Shown here one piece after another: positions 14,903 to 22,714 of a DNA stretch of 25,178 nt. Both the position numbers and the translations under genes were made by a program. Each line of letters opens with the position of its first letter. Within the stretch, counting starts at the first letter, position 1. The notes under the pieces are model-generated. The model saw only the letters and a program-made list of their open reading frames with translations. It was not told the DNA's origin and ran no database searches. Source of the DNA: Ancrocorticia sp052089425 (GTDB lineage Bacteria > Actinomycetota > Actinomycetes > Actinomycetales > Actinomycetaceae); contig NZ_JBQCZW010000031.1 in the NCBI RefSeq assembly GCF_052089425.1, positions 1-25,178 of the forward strand, given 5' to 3'.

Positions 14903-16636
14903 CTAGTGAATCCCCGTCACAGTGCCGTCCGGTGCCACGGCGATATCACAGGCCGAAGGTCTCTTTGGCAGGCCAGGCATGGTCATCACCGAACCAGAAA
15001 TGAGGACGATGAATCCGGCGCCAGCCGATAGCCGCACTTCCCGGATGGGAACCTCGAATCCTTCCGGGGCGCCTAGGACCTTAGGATCTGTGGAGAAGGA
15101 GTACTGGGTTTTCGCGATGCACACGGGCAGCTTTCCGTACCCTAGGCGTTCGAGCCGTGTTAATTCCCTCTTGGCCGCCGGTGTGAAGGTGGCGCGTTCT
15201 GCCCCGTACACGCGTTGGACCACCGCCTGCGCCTTCTCCTCAAGTGCCATATCGTCCGGGTAGCACAGCGTGGTGGCACTCGGTGTTTCCAGCGCCTTCA
15301 TCGTTGCTCTCGCAAGATCGAGTGAACCGGCGCCGCCTTGGGTGAAGTGATCAGATACCACCACGCGGATGGCTTCCGCATCTCCGGCACCTGCCGTGGC
15401 TCCAGCGCTCGCGGTGCTTCCAGCACTCAATGCCCCTATCGCCTCCTCAATCACGGCAATTTCCGCCGGAGTATCGGCCTCAAACCGGTTGATGGCCACC
15501 AGCACCTTCTGCCCAAACACATCCTGCAGGTTCGTCACATGCTTGATCAGGTTGGGGAGGCCGGCACGCAGGGCCTGAACATCCTCGTTTTCCAGATCCG
15601 CGAGCGCCGCCCCGCCCTGGTACTTGAGCGCACGCACGGTTGCCACAACGATGGATAGATCGGGGGTGATGCCGCTTTGGCGTCCCATGACATCGAAGAA
15701 CTTCTCAGCCCCTAGGTCCGCTCCGAAACCGGCTTCGGTGATGGCCACCTCCCCCAGCGCCATTGCCGCCTGAGTGGCAATCACGGAGTTGCAGCCGTGG
15801 GCGATGTTGGCGAACGGGCCGCCGTGAACAATGGCGGGGGTGCCTTCGAGCGATTGCACAAGGTTCGGAGCCAAGGCGTCGCGCAAAACCGCGGTGAGCG
15901 CCCCGGCGATACCCAGATCCTCAACGGTGACATCGTTGCCGTCATAGTCCGAACCCACCACGATGCGCCCGAGCCGTTTGTTCAGGTCCGCAAGAGAGGT
16001 TGCCATGCAGAACGTGGCCATGATCTGGCTGGCTGCCGTGATATCAAAACCAGATTCGCGCGTCACTCCCCCAAGCCGCCCGCCCAGCCCAATCACCACG
16101 TCACGCAGCGCACGATCATTCATATCCATCGCGCGGCGGATTCGAATGGTGCGTGGATCGATCGCTGCCGTGTTGAAATGCAGAGCGTTGTCCACCACCG
16201 CGGCTAGGAGGTTATTCGCCTCGGCAATCGCCGCGAAATCCCCGGTGAAGTGGAGATTGATGTCCGTTGAGGGCACGATCTGGGCCTTTCCACCGCCCGT
16301 GGCGCCGCCCTTGATGCCAAACACCGGCCCCATGGACGGTTCACGCAGCGCCATCACGGCACCAACACCGATTCGCCGCAGCCCATCGGCCAACCCAATA
16401 CTCAGGGTGGTTTTCCCTTCGCCGGCGGGCGTGGGAGAAATCGCTGTGACCAGCACGAGTTGTGCCTTGGCGGCCGGAAGTGACTCAAGATAATTGAGGT
16501 CAATCTTCGCTTTGTCGTTCCCGTAGCGCAGCACGTGCTCCTCGGGAATCCCGAGGGCGCTGGCCACGTCACGGATGGGGTGGGTGCGGAAAGAGTCAAT
16601 GCATGGTAGATCATCGGTCTGAGGTGATTTCAACAC
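14903..16636 (-). CDS. fhs: Formate-tetrahydrofolate ligase
   Basis: A 577-aa enzyme that makes 10-formyl-THF from formate, THF and ATP, for purine and one-carbon metabolism. It shows the FTHFS P-loop TPAGEGKTT (residues 69-77), the block MALREPSMGPVFGIKGGATGGG, and HFTGDFAAIAEANN, all diagnostic. The usual length is about 555; the extra residues include an Ala/Gly/Ser/Thr-rich insert (SAGSTASAGATAGAG, bases about 15370-15435) before VSDHFTQGG. The start is taken as GTG at 16636; a TTG one codon on is possible, and no strong Shine-Dalgarno was found. It appears monocistronic. Confidence 0.95.
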   Translation of the reverse strand: MLKSPQTDDLPCIDSFRTHPIRDVASALGIPEEHVLRYGNDKAKIDLNYLESLPAAKAQLVLVTAISPTPAGEGKTTLSIGLADGLRRIGVGAVMALREPSMGPVFGIKGGATGGGKAQIVPSTDINLHFTGDFAAIAEANNLLAAVVDNALHFNTAAIDPRTIRIRRAMDMNDRALRDVVIGLGGRLGGVTRESGFDITAASQIMATFCMATSLADLNKRLGRIVVGSDYDGNDVTVEDLGIAGALTAVLRDALAPNLVQSLEGTPAIVHGGPFANIAHGCNSVIATQAAMALGEVAITEAGFGADLGAEKFFDVMGRQSGITPDLSIVVATVRALKYQGGAALADLENEDVQALRAGLPNLIKHVTNLQDVFGQKVLVAINRFEADTPAEIAVIEEAIGALSAGSTASAGATAGAGDAEAIRVVVSDHFTQGGAGSLDLARATMKALETPSATTLCYPDDMALEEKAQAVVQRVYGAERATFTPAAKRELTRLERLGYGKLPVCIAKTQYSFSTDPKVLGAPEGFEVPIREVRLSAGAGFIVLISGSVMTMPGLPKRPSACDIAVAPDGTVTGIH

Positions 16637-16764
16637 GTCTCTAGTCTAGGCCCGCGAGGGTTCGAACATGCCGCGAAAGTTCGATCACCCTGCTAACTCC
16701 CACTACACCAACTAACTCTCGTTCGTTTTCAGGTGCTTCATCCGAGTCTTTTACGACGACGACG

Positions 16765-16793
16765 AAAATGGGAGCCCCTTCCGGGGCCCCCAT
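16765..16793 (-). terminator. Intrinsic terminator after the RpiB-family gene
   Basis: Read on the minus strand, ATGGGGGCCCC and GGGGCTCCCAT pair around a GGAA tetraloop (10 bp, one internal mismatch) and are followed by TTTTC. It lies 20 nt past the stop codon at 16813 and probably ends the ptsI-DAK-rpiB transcript. Confidence 0.8.
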
Positions 16794-16812
16794 TCAGCTA
16801 GGCAGTGCTAGC

Positions 16813-17268
16813 TCAGTCCTCTTCGTAACCGCAAATGGCGGCCACCTTCGGAGCCGAATGAGATTCGGGATCGAAGGTGTAGTTGAAGAATTCCTTGGCG
16901 AGGCGGCGTGCCAGCTCAAGGCCAATCACGCGTTCGCCTAGGCACAGCACCTGAGCATCGTTGGACAGCACGAGGCGCTCCACTGAGAAGGAATCGTGTG
17001 CGGTCGAGGCGCGGATGCCCTTGACCTTGTTGGCGGAGATCGCCACACCCATTCCGGTACCACAAATGAAGACGCCACGGTCAGCCTTGCCATCGGCGAT
17101 CATCCGAGCAGCCTTGACGGCAACGTGGGGGTAATCCACATCGTCACCCTTCGTGATGCCTGCATCGATCACTTCATCGATGCGGGGATCGGCTTCAAGA
17201 TCAGCCTTGATGACGTCCTTGTAATCAACGCCCGCGCTATCGCCAGCAACTACAACACGGAAACCCAT
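16813..17268 (-). CDS. RpiB/LacAB-family sugar-phosphate isomerase, probably tetrose-phosphate type
   Basis: A 151-aa protein of the RpiB/LacA/LacB family. The catalytic Cys is present in FICGTGMGVAISANK (Cys69), and there is a matching DYPHVAVKAAR block. Relative to E. coli RpiB, the GCDH motif is AGDS (Ser11 in place of His) and QHND is LSND (Ser102 in place of the ring-opening His). Loss of both histidines argues against a furanose pentose phosphate and for an open-chain substrate such as erythrulose-4-phosphate/erythrose-4-phosphate. The gene directly follows a fused DAK kinase, as in erythrulose pathways (DerI/LerI with DerK/LerK). The ATG at 17268 has AAAGG 8 nt upstream; the longer start at 17295 does not look real. 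Ribose-5-phosphate isomerase is the alternative. Confidence 0.8.
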   Translation of the reverse strand: MGFRVVVAGDSAGVDYKDVIKADLEADPRIDEVIDAGITKGDDVDYPHVAVKAARMIADGKADRGVFICGTGMGVAISANKVKGIRASTAHDSFSVERLVLSNDAQVLCLGERVIGLELARRLAKEFFNYTFDPESHSAPKVAAICGYEED

Positions 17269-17348
17269 ATCATTACCTTTCGTTGCGAGTACCACCCATT
17301 GTGAGTGGTTTCAGACTTTTCCATTATCTCACCTCTTGGTTCGGTTCA

Positions 17349-19058
17349 TCACCCCAAGTTGTCAGCGATGGTTCGCATCAGCATGGCGAAGGAGATAGCC
17401 CCCGGATCGGGCGTGCCTACCGATTTGCCTCCGTGAGTTCGTGCCCGGCCCTTCTTTGCCGCGAAGTTGGCGGTATCATCAGCCGCCGCCTGTGCCGCAT
17501 CGGCCGCTGTGCTCCATGCCTGAGCGAGGGTTTGTTCGCTGGCGGCGTTCAGGGCTTCGGCGAACGGAATGGTTGCGTCAACCATCGTCTTGTCACCCTG
17601 TTCGGCGCCGCCCATGTCCTGAATGGACTGAGCCGCACCGATGGCCGCTGCGATGAAGGCAGCTTTGTCAGAGGCCGCTTCGTCCGTTAGCCCGTTACCG
17701 AAACGGGCCAGAGCGCCACCCCAGAGTGCACCGGCAGTTCCGCCTGCCCCCTCGGACCATGCGGCTCCCGCACGCGCCAAGAGGGTTTGTGCTCCTGCGC
17801 CTGCGGCAACGCTAGCCTTGGCAGATTCGGCTGCGGCGGTTGATCCGAGCACCATGCCTTGGCCATGATCACCATCGCCGGCCACCGAGTCCATCTTGCC
17901 CAGATCGTGTTCTGCCGCCCGTGCCGTCTTCTCCAGCGCCTCCAGAATGGCGGCAATCTTCGCCCCCTGTGCGGCAGATGCAGGATCTCCAGCCTTCGCG
18001 GCTTCTTGGGTCTCCTCAACCACTTCCCGCTCGGTTTCGCCAGAATGGCTGATGGACCCGGAGCGGAACGCCGGGGTATCGGCTGCGGCAAGCCAGTAGG
18101 CTTCCAGATCCTCGTCAAGGAACGTGAGCGTGAGCGAAACTCCCGCCATGTCCAGCGAGGTCACTTGCTCATCCACTACGGGGCTGACGATCGTCAGGCC
18201 AGCCTTCTTCAGAAGCTTGGACATACGGCCATACAACAGGAAGAGCTCTTCGTACTTCGTGGCACCAAGTCCGTTCACCAGAACCGCTACCCGGCCCTCA
18301 TAGCCGTCCTTGCCGCGTTCGGGTTCCTCTTCCAGAACACGCGAAACAAGCAATTCGGCCAGATCATCGGCGGTACCGAGCTTTTCGGTGGCAATTCCGG
18401 GTTCGCCGTGGATGCCAAGTCCTAGTCCAAACGTTCCCTTCTCCACTTCGAAGAGGGGTTCGGGGGCACCGGGCAAGGTACACCCGGAGAAGGCAACACC
18501 CAGCGATCTGGTGCGATCATTGACGTGGCGCGCCACGGCCTCAACCTCGTCCAGATTCAGGCCGTCGGCCGCTGCTGCACCGGTTATTTTGACAACCGGG
18601 AAGTCCCCAGCGATGCCGCGGCGCTGGAGGTGATTTTCAGGCTTGTCCGAGGCAATGTCATCTGTAATGGTGACAATGCGAACGTCAATCCCCTCAGCCT
18701 TGAGCTGTTCGGCGGCCTGCCCGAAATGCAGTACATCGCCCGCGTAGTTCCCGAACATCATGATCGTCCCGGCCCCGTTATCGGCCGCGCGAATGACCGA
18801 TCGGGCCTGAGAGGCGGATGGGGAAGCGAAAATGTTGCCACACACGGAACCGTGGGCAATACCCGGACCAACCCATCCAGCAAATGCCGGATAGTGCCCG
18901 GAGCCTCCGCCCACAACAAGCGCCACTTCGGATTCAGGGCTTGCTGCGGTGCGAACTACTCCCCCGTGTACGGGCTGGACATACTCGCTATATGCTTCAG
19001 CGAATCCCTCAAGGGCCTCCTTTGGAAACTCTTCCGGGTCATTCACAATCTTGGTCAT
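17349..19058 (-). CDS. DhaK-DhaL fusion kinase (dihydroxyacetone/erythrulose kinase type)
   Basis: A 569-aa ATP-dependent kinase. The DhaK domain (about 1-335) has GGGSGHYPAF (50-59) and the substrate-binding His in GIHGEPG (His217), which forms a hemiaminal with a ketone. The DhaL domain (about 365-569) has DGDHGQGM (395-402), whose Asp residues bind Mg-ATP, and the GGTAGALWGGAL block. The fusion is the ATP-dependent (Citrobacter-like) architecture rather than PTS-dependent DhaKLM. Because the next gene is an RpiB-family isomerase without ring-opening His, erythrulose (DerK/LerK-like) is at least as likely a substrate as dihydroxyacetone. The ATG at 19058 has AGGAG 8 nt upstream. It is probably co-transcribed with ptsI upstream (126-bp gap) and the isomerase downstream (80-bp gap). 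Confidence 0.85.
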   Translation of the reverse strand: MTKIVNDPEEFPKEALEGFAEAYSEYVQPVHGGVVRTAASPESEVALVVGGGSGHYPAFAGWVGPGIAHGSVCGNIFASPSASQARSVIRAADNGAGTIMMFGNYAGDVLHFGQAAEQLKAEGIDVRIVTITDDIASDKPENHLQRRGIAGDFPVVKITGAAAADGLNLDEVEAVARHVNDRTRSLGVAFSGCTLPGAPEPLFEVEKGTFGLGLGIHGEPGIATEKLGTADDLAELLVSRVLEEEPERGKDGYEGRVAVLVNGLGATKYEELFLLYGRMSKLLKKAGLTIVSPVVDEQVTSLDMAGVSLTLTFLDEDLEAYWLAAADTPAFRSGSISHSGETEREVVEETQEAAKAGDPASAAQGAKIAAILEALEKTARAAEHDLGKMDSVAGDGDHGQGMVLGSTAAAESAKASVAAGAGAQTLLARAGAAWSEGAGGTAGALWGGALARFGNGLTDEAASDKAAFIAAAIGAAQSIQDMGGAEQGDKTMVDATIPFAEALNAASEQTLAQAWSTAADAAQAAADDTANFAAKKGRARTHGGKSVGTPDPGAISFAMLMRTIADNLG

Positions 19059-19071
19059 TTCGATCTCCTAC

Positions 19072-19082
19072 AACACTGTGTT
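19072..19082. promoter_or_regulatory. Short palindrome next to the DAK ribosome-binding site
   Basis: AACAC-T-GTGTT is a perfect odd-centred palindrome 13 nt before the DAK start codon. It could be an operator, though at 11 bp it may be chance. The 19059-19184 gap has no clear promoter that I can defend. Confidence 0.25.
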
Positions 19083-19184
19083 CGAATGTGACCCAAGTCT
19101 ATAGTCAAGCACGAGCGAGTACACTTCTTGACAAATCCGTATACCGAGAAACCGGCGAAATGACAACGAAAAATTGCAGAGTAT

Positions 19185-20900
19185 CTACCGGATACCCAAC
19201 GCCTCAGTCGCAAGATTACGAGCATGCTTGGCATCGCGAGCATCGTTGATAACGGCCGCCGCAGCCTCGCATTGGCTAAAGCTCACGGCCGAAACCTGTG
19301 CACCCACGGTGGAAACAGCGGAGGCAGCCATCGAGAGGGAGGTGACTCCCATCCCCAACAGCACACAGGCCAAGATGGGATCAGCGGCAGCCTCTCCACA
19401 CACACCCACGGGCTTACCAAGTTTCTTCCCGGCAGCAGCCGTCTGGGCGATCAGCTTGAGGACTGCTGGCTGCCACGGATCCGTGTACTCGGCGAGGTGG
19501 GGAGAAAGCCGATCGGCCGCCATCGTGTACTGCGTCAGATCGTTGGTCCCCAGCGATACGAAGTCCACGACTTTCAAGAACTCTTCGGCCATGACGGCCA
19601 CGGCAGGAACCTCCACCATGATTCCGCCAGTCATGCCACGCCTGCGCACTTCCTGCGTAAACCATTCGGCCTCGCGCAGCGTTGACACCATGGGCGCCAT
19701 CACCCAGCTCTTGCCCTCGTGACCTTGTGATGCCTTGGCAATGGCATCCAGCTGGTCCTGAAGCAGTTCGGGATTCTGTCCAGTGATGCGCAGGCCGCGC
19801 ACACCCAGTGCCGGGTTCTCTTCATCGTCTAGGTTCGCGTAGGCGATGGGCTTATCCGAACCGGCATCCAGCGTACGAACAACAACTTTCCCATGCGAGA
19901 ACGCCTCGAACACCGGCGAATAGATGGACGTCTGCTCCTCAATCGATGGCTCAGTCTTCGCGTCCAGGAAGCAGAACTCTGTGCGGAAGAGCCCCACGCC
20001 TTCAGCCTGCCCTTGGGCCGCCTTGGCGGCAGTTGTTCCATCCTGCACATTCACGAGGAGCTCCGCGTGGTGGCCGTCCGTTGTTTGGGCTGGGCCCCGC
20101 CACGCGCGTACCTTTTCGCGCCATTCGTGATCCTTAGCCACCTTGTCTTCAGCCACCGCAGGATCCGCGTTAATGGTGATTCTGCCCTTGCCGCCGTCCA
20201 GAAGGACCAGATCGCCGGGCTTGACTTGGCGCAGCTCCCGCATGGCCACGATGCACGGGATGCCGAGCTGGCGGGCGATGATTGCCGTGTGGGATGTGGG
20301 ACCGCCCAGTTCTGTGGCCACTCCAACGATCAGTTCTGGATCAAGGCCGGCGGTATCCGCGGGTGCCAGATCATCGGCCAGCAGAACCACTGGCTCCGTT
20401 GGTACAGGAATACCGGGTTCGGGTTGTCCCTGAATCTCCGCCACCACACGATCGCGCACATCGCGAAGGTCCGTGACGCGCTCAGCCATCAGGCCGCCAG
20501 CTTTCTCGAACATCGTGACAAACTTGTCCGTCGCACCCACTAAAGACTGGATGGCGGGAAGGCCCTGCTTGCTGATCCGCACCTTGACTTCTTTGGCGAT
20601 GCCGCGATCCGTGGCTAGCGAAGCTGACATCTTCAGCACATCGGAGGCGTGACCGATCGTTGCGTCACCTCGCACTGTGAGGCGTTCGGCAACCACCTTC
20701 GCCGCTGCCTGATAGCGGGCGAATTCCTCGTCACGCTTGTCCTCGGCGATGGATGGAGCGGTTGCGGGCGGCACATCCGGGCGAACAACCCACATCGCCG
20801 GTGCGTACGCCATCCCCGAAACCACCGGGGTTCCGTGAACGTCTGTTCCCGGCGCCTTCACAACGTCTACTGCATGGCCTTCTGTGTTTTCTTGAGTCAT
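19185..20900 (-). CDS. ptsI: PTS enzyme I (phosphoenolpyruvate-protein phosphotransferase)
   Basis: A 571-aa cytoplasmic enzyme that moves phosphate from PEP to HPr. The N-terminal domain starts HGTPVVSGMAYAPAM; the phosphorylated histidine is in GGPTSHTAIIARQLG (His204). The PEP-binding barrel has GLFRTEFCFLD, MAPMVSTLREAEWF and GVCGEAA. Length is normal. The ATG at 20900 has GAGGAAG upstream; an in-frame extension to 20978 runs through two direct repeats and is unlikely to be coding. No ptsH or EII is in the window, so the sugar served is unknown. It sits first in a run with the DAK kinase and isomerase and is divergent from the FGGY kinase. Confidence 0.93.
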   Translation of the reverse strand: MTQENTEGHAVDVVKAPGTDVHGTPVVSGMAYAPAMWVVRPDVPPATAPSIAEDKRDEEFARYQAAAKVVAERLTVRGDATIGHASDVLKMSASLATDRGIAKEVKVRISKQGLPAIQSLVGATDKFVTMFEKAGGLMAERVTDLRDVRDRVVAEIQGQPEPGIPVPTEPVVLLADDLAPADTAGLDPELIVGVATELGGPTSHTAIIARQLGIPCIVAMRELRQVKPGDLVLLDGGKGRITINADPAVAEDKVAKDHEWREKVRAWRGPAQTTDGHHAELLVNVQDGTTAAKAAQGQAEGVGLFRTEFCFLDAKTEPSIEEQTSIYSPVFEAFSHGKVVVRTLDAGSDKPIAYANLDDEENPALGVRGLRITGQNPELLQDQLDAIAKASQGHEGKSWVMAPMVSTLREAEWFTQEVRRRGMTGGIMVEVPAVAVMAEEFLKVVDFVSLGTNDLTQYTMAADRLSPHLAEYTDPWQPAVLKLIAQTAAAGKKLGKPVGVCGEAAADPILACVLLGMGVTSLSMAASAVSTVGAQVSAVSFSQCEAAAAVINDARDAKHARNLATEALGIR

Positions 20901-20911
20901 CGGTAGCTTCC

Positions 20912-20937
20912 TCGCCCAACGCTTATCGCCCAACGCT
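20912..20937. repeat. Tandem 12-bp direct repeat upstream of ptsI
   Basis: TCGCCCAACGCT occurs at 20912-20923 and again at 20926-20937, a 14-bp period, in the ptsI leader just before its ribosome-binding site. It may be a pair of half-sites for a regulator. Confidence 0.4.
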
Positions 20938-21008
20938 GCGAAGCGGGGCGAATCAATTCCGCACCCAGTGTAACTCATATCACCATTCGCAGCCTATTCG
21001 CTCCACAC

Positions 21009-21024
21009 GCCCACATTAGTGGGC
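21009..21024. promoter_or_regulatory. Palindrome in the divergent ptsI/FGGY-kinase region
   Basis: GCCCAC-ATTA-GTGGGC is a perfect 6-bp inverted repeat in the middle of the 299-bp divergent region. It is a candidate operator for both promoters, perhaps for the DeoR-type regulator at the window end (inference). Confidence 0.4.
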
Positions 21025-21073
21025 AAATGCCGCCATTCGAGACTAGTTGTATAGATGACCACCCAATATGATC

Positions 21074-21103
21074 TTGACAACAACAATTAGCCGCCCCTAG
21101 TCT
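21074..21103 (+). promoter_or_regulatory. Sigma70-type promoter of the FGGY kinase
   Basis: A perfect -35 TTGACA (21074-21079) and a -10 TAGTCT (21098-21103) are 18 nt apart. Transcription would begin near 21110, giving a leader of about 90 nt that contains a terminator-like hairpin. Confidence 0.6.
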
Positions 21104-21146
21104 GAAAATCACAACAGAACCCATCACGAGCACTAGACACCGGCCA

Positions 21147-21181
21147 GCTCACCTCCCATTGTGTGCAGGTGAGCGGTTTTT
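21147..21181 (+). terminator. Intrinsic terminator/attenuator in the FGGY-kinase leader
   Basis: GCTCACCT (21147-21154) and AGGTGAGC (21167-21174) form a perfect 8-bp stem with a 12-nt loop, then GG and five T. It lies between the promoter and AAGGAGG at 21187-21193, so full-length mRNA needs read-through. The CCTCC at 21152-21156 could also pair with the GGAGG of the ribosome-binding site, an alternative fold. No previous gene on the plus strand needs a terminator here. Confidence 0.65.
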
Positions 21182-21199
21182 CATGCAAGGAGGCATGCT

Positions 21200-22705
21200 A
21201 TGACTGAGTACATTCTCGGAATAGATAACGGCGGAACACTTTCGAAGGCTGCGATTCACGCCGCAGACGGGCAGGCGGTTTCCATCGCATCACGCTCCGT
21301 TCCTCTGATCGTCAAGAAGCCGGGCTGGACGGAACGCGACATGGGCGAGCTCTGGAACGCGAATGTGGCGGCAATCCGCGAAGCTGTAGAAATTGCCAAC
21401 ATTGATCCGCATGACATCGCGGGGGTCGTTCTCACGGGGCACGGGAACGGCCTCTACCTGACGGACGAATTCGGCAATCCTGTTCGCAACGGCATCGTAT
21501 CGAGCGATTCGCGCTCACAGCCGATCGTTGACCGCTGGATCAATGACGGGAGCTTCAAAGAAAAGTGCCAGCCCACCACCCTCCAGTCATTGTTCGCAGG
21601 AGGCCCGCTGCCCATCTTGGCGTGGATGGCTGAGAACGAACCAGAGGGGGTGGATCAAACCCATTACATCTTCATGGTCAAGGATTACATCCGTTACATG
21701 ATGACCGGCGAGGCGCGGTTCGAAGAATCCGATGCATCGTGCACGGATTTATACGATATGAATAACCACGAGCTCTTCGAATCCGTATTCTCCATCATGG
21801 GTGCGGGTGCTTGGGAGGGAAAGCTTCCGCCGCTCGTCAAGTCAACGGAGATTGCCGGTCGGGTACTCCCGGCCGTAGCAGCAGCCACTGGTTTGGCCGC
21901 GGGAACTCCCGTTATTGCGGGATTGTCCGATATTTCGGCGGCACCGGTTGGTTCCGGGGTTGTCGACGACGACGAATTATCCATCGTCACAGGCACTTGG
22001 TCCATCAATAGCTACTTCTCGCCAGATTCAATTTACGATGAGAACCTGTTCATGACCTCCATTGCACCGCTGCCTGACAGATACCTCATCACCGAGGCAT
22101 CCGTGACCTCGGCGTCCAACCTCGAGTGGTTCATCCAGAACGTTCTCAAGAAGATTCCGGCTCTAGCCGAGATCAGCACTGGCGAACTCTACGATCTGTG
22201 CAACGATCTCGCGTTCTCTGCGGAGGCCGCGGATTCCAACGTCACCTACGTACCCTACGTATTCGGATCGAATCTTCATCCTCACGTTGCCGGTTCGTTC
22301 ACCGGCCTGTCCAACGCCGATGGGCTGGCCCAGATGCTCTATGCGATCTACGAGGGAGTTGTGTTCTCCCACGAGGAGCATATTAACCGGCTTCGGGATT
22401 ACACCACGCTCAAGCCACGTGGGCGCATCACGGGCGGTGTCACGAAGTCACCGCGCTGGAGCCAGCTCTTCTCCGATGTTCTGGGCATGGAGCTCCAAAA
22501 GGTAGATGTTGCCGAATCAGGAATTCTTGGCGCCGTTATTGTTGCCTCCTATGGGCTGGGTCTCTACCCCACCATGAAGGAAGCAGCCGAAGCCATGGTC
22601 CCCGCGCCTGTCACAATCGAGCCGAGCCACGGTAAGGACTTCACAGCGCCGTATGACCGGTGGAAGGCCACCGTTGCCGAAGCCGAGCGGACCATCAATT
22701 CTTAA
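21200..22705 (+). CDS. FGGY-family carbohydrate kinase, L-xylulokinase/LyxK-like
   Basis: A 501-aa cytoplasmic sugar kinase. The N-terminal half has ILGIDNGGTLSKA (phosphate loop) and PGWTERDMGELW, close to LyxK-type kinases; SSDSRSQPIVDRW matches the substrate-side motif. The catalytic Asp is in GLSDIS (Asp244), the ATP side has GTWSIN, and the C-terminal FGGY signature region is YEGVVFSHEEHINRL. The substrate could be L-xylulose, a keto-gulonate or a tetritol such as erythritol; eye comparison favours LyxK-like proteins but does not settle it. AAGGAGG is 6 nt before the ATG. The next gene follows after 9 bp, so the two form an operon. Expression is likely to depend on the leader terminator. 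Confidence 0.82.
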   Translation: MTEYILGIDNGGTLSKAAIHAADGQAVSIASRSVPLIVKKPGWTERDMGELWNANVAAIREAVEIANIDPHDIAGVVLTGHGNGLYLTDEFGNPVRNGIVSSDSRSQPIVDRWINDGSFKEKCQPTTLQSLFAGGPLPILAWMAENEPEGVDQTHYIFMVKDYIRYMMTGEARFEESDASCTDLYDMNNHELFESVFSIMGAGAWEGKLPPLVKSTEIAGRVLPAVAAATGLAAGTPVIAGLSDISAAPVGSGVVDDDELSIVTGTWSINSYFSPDSIYDENLFMTSIAPLPDRYLITEASVTSASNLEWFIQNVLKKIPALAEISTGELYDLCNDLAFSAEAADSNVTYVPYVFGSNLHPHVAGSFTGLSNADGLAQMLYAIYEGVVFSHEEHINRLRDYTTLKPRGRITGGVTKSPRWSQLFSDVLGMELQKVDVAESGILGAVIVASYGLGLYPTMKEAAEAMVPAPVTIEPSHGKDFTAPYDRWKATVAEAERTINS

Positions 22706-22714
22706 GGGGAACGT

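Noticed and set aside
19059..19184. Promoter for the DAK kinase (TTGTCA, TTGACT, TATAGA motifs)
   Set aside because: No -35/-10 pair has acceptable spacing; the gene may be transcribed from the ptsI promoter.
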